A DNA stretch of 19,539 nt, from NCBI GenBank assembly GCA_050331475.1, contig JBHJGU010000147.1, positions 1 to 19,539 of the forward strand. The letters are read 5' to 3'. Shown piece by piece: positions 7,339 to 14,560 of the stretch (position 1 is its first letter; each line of letters starts with the position of its first letter). The DNA comes from JBHJGU01 sp050331475. GTDB taxonomy: Bacteria; Pseudomonadota; Alphaproteobacteria; Caulobacterales; Maricaulaceae. The notes under the pieces were generated by a model, which did no database searches, was not told the DNA's origin, and saw only the letters and a list, made by a program, of their open reading frames with translations. Both the position numbers and the translations under genes were made by a program.

Positions 7339-7713
7339 ATGATCGACATGCGGACGTGCATTGAGACCAAGACCCTGGACGGCGTCTATTGTCTAGCGCC
7401 GAAATGTCGATCGCGATCGATATACGCCGTGTCGCAACACATGATTGAATTGGCGCTTGATCAGCGTCATCTTAATATTTTAGTGGATAAACGCCAGTTT
7501 TCGATGCCTCTAGAACTTTCTATGGCGCAGACGTTCGGCGTCCGCCTTGGTGATTTACTGCAAGCGCATCGGGCGCGTTTAGCCGTTGTTGCTGAGTATG
7601 ATGATCAGCAAACCACGATGATTTGCTTCTACGCCCAGCATGCCGGGGCGCGCGTCCTGGCGACGCCGTCCTTAACGGAAGCCTTGGAATGGCTACGCGA
7701 GGGCATGCTCTAA
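7339..7713 (+). CDS. Small STAS/SpoIIAA-like hypothetical protein
   Basis: A 124-residue cytoplasmic protein without signal peptide or membrane segment. I do not recognise a named family. The pattern NILVDKRQF, a helix-rich middle, RLAVVAEYDD and the ending GARVLATPSLTEALEWL resembles the short STAS-like proteins of alphaproteobacteria (beta-strand, 'hAVVA' strand, then an 'R.F....EALxWL' tail). The function of those is poorly known. The start could be the ATG at 7339 or 7348; neither has a strong ribosome-binding site (GAGG about 15 bases before 7339). Its TAA overlaps the TAG of convergent recF by two bases (7711-7712), so the genes are packed end to end. Codon and composition look slightly less G/C-biased than the neighbours. 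Confidence 0.65.
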   Translation: MIDMRTCIETKTLDGVYCLAPKCRSRSIYAVSQHMIELALDQRHLNILVDKRQFSMPLELSMAQTFGVRLGDLLQAHRARLAVVAEYDDQQTTMICFYAQHAGARVLATPSLTEALEWLREGML

Positions 7714-8846
7714 CCCGAGCTTTCGGCGCTCACCGCGTGACCGAGGCGGAGCGTTTGCGCTCGTTCGCCGAACCCAGCGAACAATTCGGCGTCCGTGCCC
7801 GTGAGCCAGGCCTGACAGCCCAGGGCCACAAGCTCGTCGGCCAGCGCATGACGGCGGTCCGCATCCAAGTGTGCGGCGACCTCATCGAACAGAGGCAAGG
7901 GATCGGGCCCCGCCTCCGTTGCGATGACCGCACGGGTCTGCGCCAGAGCGACGCCCAACAAAAGCGCTTTCTGCTCGCCCGTCGAACACCGCGCAGCCGG
8001 TGTTTGCTTGGCGCGATGCACGGCGGAGAAATCCACCCGATGCGGCCCCAGCGCCATGCGTCCGGCTAACGCATCGGTCCGACGCGACGCGGCGAGCCCG
8101 TCCGCTAACCGCGTCTGCACGTCACTCGGATCGTCGGCAGCCCCCGCGGCGGCGCCATCGGGGCCGTGTAAGGACAAATCCGCTTTGGGAAACACCGTAT
8201 CGGGCCGGCGATCGATTTCCGCCTGAAGCCGGATCAACGCATCACGGCGCGCACACGCAATCGCCCCGCCGCGTCGCGCGATTTCGGCCTCCAACGCGTC
8301 CAGCCAAACCGGGTCCCACCGGCCGTCGTCCAACACGCGCTGACGTTCGCGCTGCGCTTTTTCGTACGCCAGCACCTGCGCGCCATGATCGGGGGTGAAC
8401 GCGAGAACCAACCGATCGAAAAACCGCCGCCGGTCGGACCGCGGCGACGCAAACAGCCGATCATGCGCCGGCGCAAGCCAAACCAGCCGGACCAGCGCGG
8501 CAAGATCGGAGGCGTTGGCGTTTTCACCGTCCAGCCGCACCGCACGTTTCGCCGGCGGCCCCGGGGACAGGCCCACCCCGATCCGGCGCTCCTCCGAGCC
8601 GCTCAGCACCGCGGCGTGCAACGCCCAACGGCCCGATCCGCCAAACTGTGCCGGCTCACTCAAGCCCGCGCCGCGAAGCCCGCGTCCGGGGCCAAGATAG
8701 GAAATCGCCTCGAGAAGATTGGTTTTGCCAGATCCGTTAGGCCCGACAATGACCACCGGGCGGGCGTCGAATGTGAACCGCGCATCGGCGTAATTCCGAA
8801 ACTCCGAAAGCGTCAGCGACTGAACACTGAACGAACACCGGCTCAC
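7710..8846 (-). CDS. recF: DNA replication and repair protein RecF
   Basis: SMC-like ATPase that binds gapped DNA and, with RecO and RecR, loads RecA at single-strand gaps. It is 378 residues, typical length. The N-terminus LTLSEFRNYADARF leads to Walker A GPNGSGKTN (35-43). The ABC signature is STGEQK (288-293), followed by Walker B PLFDEVAAHLD with D321/E322. The C-terminal D-loop region and WLTGTD are also family features. The GTG start overlaps the dnaN stop as GTGA (8846-8843), so translation is probably coupled to dnaN. An alanine- and arginine-rich middle is usual for GC-rich genomes. Confidence 0.95.
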   Translation of the reverse strand: MSRCSFSVQSLTLSEFRNYADARFTFDARPVVIVGPNGSGKTNLLEAISYLGPGRGLRGAGLSEPAQFGGSGRWALHAAVLSGSEERRIGVGLSPGPPAKRAVRLDGENANASDLAALVRLVWLAPAHDRLFASPRSDRRRFFDRLVLAFTPDHGAQVLAYEKAQRERQRVLDDGRWDPVWLDALEAEIARRGGAIACARRDALIRLQAEIDRRPDTVFPKADLSLHGPDGAAAGAADDPSDVQTRLADGLAASRRTDALAGRMALGPHRVDFSAVHRAKQTPAARCSTGEQKALLLGVALAQTRAVIATEAGPDPLPLFDEVAAHLDADRRHALADELVALGCQAWLTGTDAELFAGFGERAQTLRLGHAVSAESSG

Positions 8847-9958
8847 ACCCTAAGCGGCATCAAGACATAGAGCGCCCGGTCATCGCCGCGATCTTTGATC
8901 AGGGTCGGCGAGGCCGCATCCGCGAAGCGGAACTCCGCTTCTTCACCCTCGACCTGAGTGGTGACGTCCAACAAATAGCGCGCGTTAAAGCCAATATCCA
9001 AGCGTTCGCCGCCAAAATCGACCTGCATTTCTTCTGTGGCTTGGCCGCTTTCTGGATTATTGACTGTAAATGTCAGGGTATCATCGTCCATAGTCAACTT
9101 CACCGAGCGGGATTTCTCCGCCGAGATCGTCGCAACGCGGTCAACAGCTTGGGCAAAGCTTTTATTGTCTACCGCCATGACACGGTCGTTCTGTTTGGGT
9201 ATCACCCGTTCATAGTCGGGAAACGCGCCGTCGATCAACTTGGAGGTCAAAACCGCGCGCCCCAGCCCAAAGCGAATTTTTGCGTCCGACACCGAGACAT
9301 CGATCAACTCCTCTGCGTCGTCTAACAATCGACGAAGCTCGGCGACGGTTTTGCGCGGCACGATCACCCCCGGTAGACCAGCGGCGCCCTCGGGCAAGGC
9401 GGTCTCCGCGAGCGCGAGCCGATGCCCATCGGTTGCAACGGCGCGCAGCGTCGGGCTCTCCCCCGCCAAAGCGTGCAGATGCACGCCGTTGAGGTAATAC
9501 CGGGTTTCTTCGGTCGAAATCGCAAAGCGCGTCTTGTCGATCAAGCGGGCTAGCGTCTCGGCTTCAAGCTGGAAGGTATGACTAAAATCGTCCGCCGTCA
9601 TGGCGGGGAAATCACTGGGAGGCAGCAGCGGTAAAGCGAAGCGCGACCGCCCCGCCGATAACGTCAAGCGGGCCTCATCGGCGCCGGTCGCAAGGGTCGC
9701 TTCCGCGCCATCGGGCAGTTTGCGGACGATTTCGTACAAAGTGTGCGCCGGCGCGGTAACCACCCCGGGCTCGCCCAAATCTGCGTCCGCCTTATCGATG
9801 ATTTCAATGTCCAAATCGGTGGCGGTGAACGACACCCCATCCGCCGCCGCGGTGATCAACACGTTCGATAAAATCGGGATTGTGTTGCGGCGCTCCACCA
9901 CGCTTTGAACATGACTGAGCGCTTTTAACAACGCTGCGCGGTCAACAGTTAACTTCAT
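8843..9958 (-). CDS. dnaN: DNA polymerase III beta subunit (sliding clamp)
   Basis: Homodimeric ring that tethers DNA polymerase III and other clamp-binding proteins to DNA. It has 371 residues, the standard size for three repeated clamp domains. The N-terminus MKLTVDRAALLKALSHVQSV and IPILSNVLI are characteristic, as are FALPLLPPSDFPAM in the middle and the C-terminal ALYVLMPLRV, which lines the peptide-binding cleft. The ATG at 9958 is clear although its Shine-Dalgarno is weak. It lies 182 bases after dnaA in the same direction and overlaps recF by 4 bases, giving the ancestral dnaA-dnaN-recF order. Confidence 0.97.
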   Translation of the reverse strand: MKLTVDRAALLKALSHVQSVVERRNTIPILSNVLITAAADGVSFTATDLDIEIIDKADADLGEPGVVTAPAHTLYEIVRKLPDGAEATLATGADEARLTLSAGRSRFALPLLPPSDFPAMTADDFSHTFQLEAETLARLIDKTRFAISTEETRYYLNGVHLHALAGESPTLRAVATDGHRLALAETALPEGAAGLPGVIVPRKTVAELRRLLDDAEELIDVSVSDAKIRFGLGRAVLTSKLIDGAFPDYERVIPKQNDRVMAVDNKSFAQAVDRVATISAEKSRSVKLTMDDDTLTFTVNNPESGQATEEMQVDFGGERLDIGFNARYLLDVTTQVEGEEAEFRFADAASPTLIKDRGDDRALYVLMPLRV

Positions 9959-10054
9959 GGGTCCGGTCTCGCCTTAACGCCTCCCCCGTCCCGCCGCTTT
10001 CAGCCCAACGGGGACCCGACACTAGCGGAGATTCGAGTAAAACCCGATTCTTTT

Positions 10055-10075
10055 TGCGGCTCAGCCGCAGTTTTT
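10055..10075 (+). terminator. Short hairpin with T-run, + strand orientation, between dnaA and dnaN
   Basis: TGCGGC (10055-10060), loop TCA and GCCGCA (10064-10069) are followed by GTTTTT. The T-run is on the + strand only. The flanking genes are on the - strand, where the stem is followed by A's, so it would act on antisense transcription heading into dnaA rather than on the dnaA message. It is the only clear structure in the dnaA-dnaN gap (9959-10140). Confidence 0.4.
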
Positions 10076-10140
10076 AACGCGTCCATGCGCTGCATCGCAA
10101 TTCGCCCGCGCTCAGCGCCCGTCATCGCCGGCCAGTCCCA

Positions 10141-11574
10141 TCAATTTGACTCAGGGCTGTCCAAATCACTGCGCAGCCCCCGGACTTCATCGGCGAAGGT
10201 TGGATCGCTGGCCATCAGGTCCTCGATCTTCCGCACAGCATGAAGCACGGTGGTGTGGTCTTTTCCGCCAAACCGTCGGCCGATGTCTGGTAAAGATCGC
10301 GTCGTGAGCTTTTTCGACAAATACATCGCGATCTGACGCGGGCGTACGATATTTTTCGTTCGCCGTTTTGAAAGCAGTTCTGGCATAGACAAGCCGTAAT
10401 GATTAGCGACCTGTTTTTGAATGCTTTCAACCGTTAAGCGACGGGGACGGCGCAGCGCATCCCGCAACGCGTCTTGGGCGCTGCCCAAGGTCACCGACCG
10501 GTTCATGAGCGCCGTGCGCGCCATCACCTTATTGAAGGCGCCGATCACGTCGCGCGGACTTGCGGCTGAGGCTTGGGCGATCAAATCCAAGACGGCGTCA
10601 TCCGCGCGGGCGCCTGGGCATTCCTTTTGGAAGTCTTCAAGCTCGCGACGCAAAATCGCGCGCGCGTCTTCGGTCGACATCGGCCCGATATCGCAAGACA
10701 AACCGCCCTTGAGAAAAGATTTCACATGCTCGTCGAGTTCCGGCACGGCGTCTTCGGGCCGGTCCAGGGTGACGACTACTTGGACGCCGGCGTCGACAAG
10801 CGCCATCATGGCGTGGAGCAATTCGATCTGCGTGCTGCGCAGGGATTTTTTCGCTAAGACGTGGAGGTCGTCGATCAGCAACAAACTCACCGACTTCAAC
10901 CGAGCGCGAAACGCGGCGAGCCCACGCGCTTCGTCCGGACCGGCGCGAACAGCGCTGAGGTATTGATCAATGAACTCTTCGGCGCGCAGCAGAAGTCCCG
11001 CCTCCCCCTGGGTTTCGCTTAACCGCCGGGCTGCGTTCAACAAATGGGTTTTGCCGTAACCAAACGGCGCGTTGATGACGAGCGGATTAAACGCCCCGCC
11101 CCCATTGAGGACCGCGCGTTTGACGGCCGCGACCGCAAGTTCGTTGAACGCCCCTACGACCATCCGATCAAATGTCTGCCCAGCGATACGACCGCGGGTG
11201 ACTTCTTTGAGCGGCGCGGAGGGCGTTAAGCGATTGACCGGCGCGGGCCGCAGCGAGCTTTTGGCCGGCTCGGTTCGAACGGCGCGCCGGGCGACAAAGG
11301 TCAGATGCCGACGCAAAGGATCGTGCTTCAACCACATCGCCCGCAAATCGCGGCCGTATTTTTCCTCTAAATGAGCTCGGTGGAAATCGCTGGCCAGCAC
11401 GAGGCAGATTTGGCCCCCGTCGCGGCGTTCGACCCGCGCCTGATCCAGCCACGCTCGCACCGCGTCGCGCCCCGCAGTCCTTGCAAACTCGCGACAGGCT
11501 TCGGACCAAACAATCGCCAAATCGCAAGACTCGTTATCGTCCGCCACAGCTTTTATCGCCCCTATCGTCACCAT
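10141..11574 (-). CDS. dnaA: Chromosomal replication initiator DnaA, with divergent AAA+ box VII
   Basis: Binds DnaA boxes and opens the replication origin. It has 477 residues from the ATG at 11574. Domain I is recognisable (W-x3-CREF..., AWLDQA, FHRAHLEEKY). The linker is short. In the AAA+ core the Walker A is APFGYGKT (169-176), where most DnaA proteins have a GGxGLGKT-type loop. Walker B is LLIDD (232-236), the TLDR sensor I region follows, and the sensor II arginine is R341 in SPRDVIGAFNKV. Box VII, normally RLxSRFxWGL with the arginine finger, reads HVKSFLKGGL (283-292), so the finger position is Phe. Domain IV is fully conserved (RPRQIAMYLSKKL, FGGKDHTTVLHAVRKI). Start alternatives are a TTG at 11604 and GTGs at 11571 and 11547; the ATG is chosen for the upstream AAGGGGAG, though the spacing is long. 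Confidence 0.95.
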   Translation of the reverse strand: MVTIGAIKAVADDNESCDLAIVWSEACREFARTAGRDAVRAWLDQARVERRDGGQICLVLASDFHRAHLEEKYGRDLRAMWLKHDPLRRHLTFVARRAVRTEPAKSSLRPAPVNRLTPSAPLKEVTRGRIAGQTFDRMVVGAFNELAVAAVKRAVLNGGGAFNPLVINAPFGYGKTHLLNAARRLSETQGEAGLLLRAEEFIDQYLSAVRAGPDEARGLAAFRARLKSVSLLLIDDLHVLAKKSLRSTQIELLHAMMALVDAGVQVVVTLDRPEDAVPELDEHVKSFLKGGLSCDIGPMSTEDARAILRRELEDFQKECPGARADDAVLDLIAQASAASPRDVIGAFNKVMARTALMNRSVTLGSAQDALRDALRRPRRLTVESIQKQVANHYGLSMPELLSKRRTKNIVRPRQIAMYLSKKLTTRSLPDIGRRFGGKDHTTVLHAVRKIEDLMASDPTFADEVRGLRSDLDSPESN

Positions 11575-11598
11575 AACGCAAACAAAGCTCCCCTTTTT

Positions 11599-11618
11599 CC
11601 TCAAACCGCCATTTGAGG
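11599..11618 (-). promoter_or_regulatory. Hairpin in dnaA leader
   Basis: CCTCAAA (11599-11605) and TTTGAGG (11612-11618) are perfect 7-bp complements around a 6-base loop. In the dnaA mRNA the hairpin lies just upstream of AAAAAGGGGAG, the likely ribosome-binding site, and covers the alternative TTG start. It has no terminator tail on the + strand and a short A-run on the - strand. Confidence 0.4.
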
Positions 11619-11957
11619 AGTCGATGTATACTTATGAATGTTTGGATCGCCCGGGCCCGATAGACCCGAGCTTCAGTTGAGATGCCCGCTAACTGCGACA
11701 AAACCTCACAGTCGAAGTGTCACGGACCCGTCGCATGCGGTCAATGGGCGCAGATGAAACTTTGAGGGATGAATTCACTTGACAAATGTAACACATTGGA
11801 ACGCCCCTTTTTTTATTTCGACCCGCTATTGACCTATCCACCGTTTGGACAGGGCTCTGACGGGCCGATTTGAGCGGCGGCTGAACACCATCCGAGCTCG
11901 ACCGTCTGACAGCCTGAGTATCGGACGAGAACCGGCGACATTCCAGTCTTGACATAC

Positions 11958-11985
11958 AAAAAAACCGGGCGATGCCCGGTTTTTT
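11958..11985 (-). terminator. Strong intrinsic terminator of rpsT, bidirectional in form
   Basis: ACCGGGC (11964-11970), loop GAT and GCCCGGT (11974-11980) form a perfect stem extended by A-T pairs, with a run of T on both strands. It lies about 30 bases past the rpsT stop codon. This is the best terminator in the window and separates the rpsT transcript from dnaA. Confidence 0.9.
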
Positions 11986-12014
11986 AAAATATAGAATTGA
12001 CCAAAAAAAATTAA

Positions 12015-12284
12015 CTAGGCGTTCGCCATAGTCTTAATCCGATGGGAAAGGCGTGAAATCTTTCTTGACCCAGTATTTTTATGAATGACGCCTTTTGACG
12101 CGGCGCGCATGATCTCTGGCTGTGCAACTTTTAGCGCGGACTGCGCCGCGGCGGCGTCACCCGCTGCGATCGCTTCTTCCACCTTACGGATAAAGGTCCG
12201 CATCCGGGATCGGCGCGCCGTATTGACCGTGGTGCGACGTTCGATTTTTCGCACCATTTTCTTCGCCGACGATGTATTCGCCAT
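12015..12284 (-). CDS. rpsT: 30S ribosomal protein S20
   Basis: Small basic protein that binds 16S rRNA in the body of the 30S subunit. From the ATG at 12284 it has 89 residues, close to the usual 86-88. The start MANTSSAKKMVRKIERRTT, the NTARRSRMRTFIRKVEEAI helix and the ending IHKNTGSRKISRLSHRIK are diagnostic. An in-frame start at 12335 would add 17 residues with no match to the family and is rejected. The ribosome-binding site is weak (GCGGA about 12 bases upstream). S20 is known in other bacteria to repress its own translation, so a poor site may matter. A strong terminator follows. Confidence 0.96.
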   Translation of the reverse strand: MANTSSAKKMVRKIERRTTVNTARRSRMRTFIRKVEEAIAAGDAAAAQSALKVAQPEIMRAASKGVIHKNTGSRKISRLSHRIKTMANA

Positions 12285-12406
12285 AAACGATGTATCCGCT
12301 ATCGGTGCCCCGACCGCACGCAAAAGCTGCGGCATGTCGGCGGCTCGCCAAATGAAGGACGCGATGTTTATCGAGCGCGGGCGAACCCGTCAACCGAATT
12401 CCCTGC

Positions 12407-13183
12407 TTACTTGTGCTTGAAATGTGGCGTGCGTTTCTCCGTGAACGCGGCCATGCCTTCCTTCTGATCCTCGGTGGAGAACATGGCGTGAAACACCCGC
12501 CGTTCGAAGCGAACACCCTGAGCTAAAGTGGTCTCAAAGGCGGCGTTGACCGCCTCTTTCGTCATCATGGTGATCGGACGCGAGAATGCAGCGATTTTGG
12601 CGGCCGCCTCCATGGCTTCGTCCATAAGATCATCCACAGCGACCACCCGGGACACCAGCCCGCAACGTTCGGCTTCTGCGGCGTCCATCATGCGTCCGGT
12701 CAGGCAGAGATCCATGGCCTTCGCCTTGCCGATGAAACGCGGCATGCGCTGGGTGCCGCCTGCGCCGGGCATGACCCCGATGGTGATCTCGGGCTGGCCG
12801 AATTTCGCCGTTTCCGAGGCGATGATGAAGTCGCACATCATGGCGATTTCGCACCCCCCGCCCAACGCGTATCCGGACACCGCCGCGATGATCGGCTTTT
12901 CAAAGCGCGCCACGGACTCCCAAGCCCGGCCGATAAAATCTTCGCGGTACATGTCCACGAAGCCCCGCCCTTGAAGCTCCTTGATGTCCGCGCCCGCCGC
13001 GAAAGCCTTTTTCGAACCGGTCAGCACGACGCAGCCGATTTCGCTATCCGCCTGATAAGCGCTTAGAGCGTCGGCGAGTTCGGTGGTGAGCTCCGCACAA
13101 AGCGCGTTGAGCGCTTCGGGGCGCTCCAGCGTGATGACGCCCACCGCGCCGTCGATCTTCACCGCGATCATTTTGTAAGCCAT
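12407..13183 (-). CDS. Enoyl-CoA hydratase (crotonase family)
   Basis: Adds water across the double bond of trans-2-enoyl-CoA in fatty acid beta-oxidation; cytoplasmic. It has 258 residues, the usual length. The oxyanion-hole segments are FAAGADIKEL (61-70) and YALGGG (105-110). Both catalytic glutamates of true hydratases are present: E112 in GGGCEIAM and E132 in GQPEITIG. GVMPGAGGTQRMPRFIG and LTGRMMDAAEAERCGLVS complete the family pattern. The ATG at 13183 has AGGGGA 6 bases upstream. It lies between mutM and rpsT/dnaA, an arrangement I recall from other alphaproteobacteria. It is probably read with the upstream exported-protein gene, 42 bases away. Confidence 0.94.
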   Translation of the reverse strand: MAYKMIAVKIDGAVGVITLERPEALNALCAELTTELADALSAYQADSEIGCVVLTGSKKAFAAGADIKELQGRGFVDMYREDFIGRAWESVARFEKPIIAAVSGYALGGGCEIAMMCDFIIASETAKFGQPEITIGVMPGAGGTQRMPRFIGKAKAMDLCLTGRMMDAAEAERCGLVSRVVAVDDLMDEAMEAAAKIAAFSRPITMMTKEAVNAAFETTLAQGVRFERRVFHAMFSTEDQKEGMAAFTEKRTPHFKHK

Positions 13184-13225
13184 GTCCGTCCCCTGATGGC
13201 GAAACTGCCGTGCCGGCCCGCCAGC

Positions 13226-13609
13226 CTATTGGGCCGCAGGCGTGAAATGGAAGCGAACCCAGGATTGGCCATCCTGAGCGCTCGGCTCAATGCGAACCGC
13301 GAGGCGTTCACCGCTGCGTTCAAACGCCAACGGCGCCTTGGACAGAAGCCGCCAGCCAAGCTGAGGCAAGGTTTGCGCGTAGAACACCGCGATCTCCGCG
13401 CGTTCAACGGCGCCGTGAGCCACCACCTCAGCGATCCGACCCTGAGGCGTCTCGAAGACCACCGTTTGATCGCTCTCCGAGAGCCCGGTCATGAGCGGCA
13501 AATCCTCAACGGTGTCAGAAAACGTCTCCGCGCGCGCGTTTAGCGACGGCCCCAAAACGGCGAAGGCGAGCGTCATCGCCAAAGCGCTCTTGCGAATGCG
13601 AACGGTCAC
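13226..13609 (-). CDS. Small exported protein of unknown function
   Basis: A 127-residue protein with a clear signal peptide: basic TVRIRKSA start, hydrophobic core ALAMTLAFAVLGP, probable cleavage after ARA at about residue 28. The mature part has ETPQGRIAEVVAHGAV, then AEIAVFYAQTLPQLGWRLL, which looks like a compact alpha/beta domain seen in unnamed alphaproteobacterial proteins; I cannot name a family. The GTG at 13609 is supported by GGAGG about 6-7 bases upstream. It sits 75 bases after the TraB/GumN gene and 42 bases before the enoyl-CoA hydratase, all on one strand. Confidence 0.75.
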   Translation of the reverse strand: MTVRIRKSALAMTLAFAVLGPSLNARAETFSDTVEDLPLMTGLSESDQTVVFETPQGRIAEVVAHGAVERAEIAVFYAQTLPQLGWRLLSKAPLAFERSGERLAVRIEPSAQDGQSWVRFHFTPAAQ

Positions 13610-13684
13610 CGCGCGCCTCCTCTCGTCACGCAGACTCCATAGCCCAGAACCGCGCCGCTCGTCACCGGGGGCGCCGCCTGAATC

Positions 13685-14560
13685 TCAGGGTTCCGCGCGG
13701 ATCGGGGCCTGCAAAGCGGCGCGCAGCCCATCCGGGCCGTAAACATGCGCGGCGCCGATCGCGACAAACAATCGTCGCCCTTGGTCTTGTTGCGCCTTTA
13801 GCGTCGCGATCCAGGAAGCGTGGCGTTGGGTCACCAGCGCCGAGAAGGCGCCCGGCGCGCGGTCACGCGGCGTTTCCACCACGAAGCGTTCGACCGTTTC
13901 AACATCGCCGCTCGTCCACGCCGCGGCCAAACGCTCGGCGAACCCCACCGGTTCGTTCAAGATCAACGCCAACCAGTCGCGCGCCTCGGCATCGCTCAGA
14001 CCTAAGGCGCGCCGACGAAATGCATCAGCGGGCTCCAAATCCAGAACGGGTTTTTGAGCGGTGCGCGCCGCATCCGCCAAGACCGCTTCAATCCCCCAAC
14101 CCGCGCGACTGGGCCAGGGCGAGCGGGGGGACAGCGCCAGGGCGGCGAAAACCGGCCGCGTCCGGGCCAGCCGGTCAGCATCTAGTCGTTCGGCCTGAGC
14201 GCGGATGCGAAAGCGCGTTTTCAAATCGTCGGGCCACAACTCCGTCCACGGTCGGACCGAGCGCGTCGGCGGGGGCAATGGCCGCTCCGCTTGAGCGGAC
14301 GCCTGGGGATCGGTTTCCAAGACCACGATATCCGCGGCGTCAAAGGCTTTGGCGATGTCCGGCGTGCGCCAGTCCAAACCCGCAGGCAAGGCGTGAACGA
14401 CCGGGAACAGCCAGATCACGCCGCCCGAGCTGGGATCGTCAAAAACATAGAGCGCCGGCGCCGCACTGGCTGAGGGCGCGACCATGCCGAGCAGAGCAGC
14501 GGCCAGAGCGCGCCGAGCCGTCCGCGCCCAATGGCGGATCACACTTGGCAGAGTGGACAT
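13685..14560 (-). CDS. TraB/GumN family exported protein
   Basis: The 291-residue protein belongs to the TraB/GumN family, related to Tiki-type putative metalloproteases; bacterial members are mostly uncharacterised. The N-terminus is a long signal sequence (RHWARTARR, hydrophobic core, SASA about residue 33). The domain begins IWLFPVVHALPAGLDWR and continues ADIVVLETD (E82), ending with LFVAIGAAHVYGPDGL. The second GxxH motif (GAAH, H272) is intact. In the first the usual glycine is Pro (PVVH, H56), which may weaken metal binding. The ATG at 14560 overlaps the mutM end by 22 bases. A GTG at 14542 overlaps the mutM TGA as GTGA and is a good alternative start. Neither has a Shine-Dalgarno, so coupling to mutM translation is likely. 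Confidence 0.8.
   Translation of the reverse strand: MSTLPSVIRHWARTARRALAAALLGMVAPSASAAPALYVFDDPSSGGVIWLFPVVHALPAGLDWRTPDIAKAFDAADIVVLETDPQASAQAERPLPPPTRSVRPWTELWPDDLKTRFRIRAQAERLDADRLARTRPVFAALALSPRSPWPSRAGWGIEAVLADAARTAQKPVLDLEPADAFRRRALGLSDAEARDWLALILNEPVGFAERLAAAWTSGDVETVERFVVETPRDRAPGAFSALVTQRHASWIATLKAQQDQGRRLFVAIGAAHVYGPDGLRAALQAPIRAEP

Larger units (their letters stand above)
11575..12014. other. dnaA-rpsT intergenic region, candidate replication origin / dnaA promoter
   Basis: About 440 bases without a credible gene, between two - strand genes. It contains the dnaA leader, the rpsT terminator, A/T-rich patches (11803-11819 and 11957-12012), a 13-bp palindrome AATGTAACACATT (11785-11797) beside TTGACA (11779-11784), and one poor DnaA-box match (CTATCCACC, 11834-11842, 7 of 9). 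A GAGTC (about 11618-11622) fits the GANTC methylation sequence used by CcrM in this class. On the - strand TTGACC (11744-11739) is a possible dnaA -35 element. In several alphaproteobacteria the origin lies near dnaA, but the lack of a cluster of good DnaA boxes leaves this open. Confidence 0.3.

Noticed and set aside
11779..11802. TTGACA on the + strand as a promoter
   Set aside because: No -10 element at the right distance and no + strand gene downstream.
11689..11955. Open frame on the - strand in the dnaA-rpsT gap (88 residues)
   Set aside because: Rich in S, R and C, no family resemblance and no ribosome-binding site; it lies in probable regulatory DNA.
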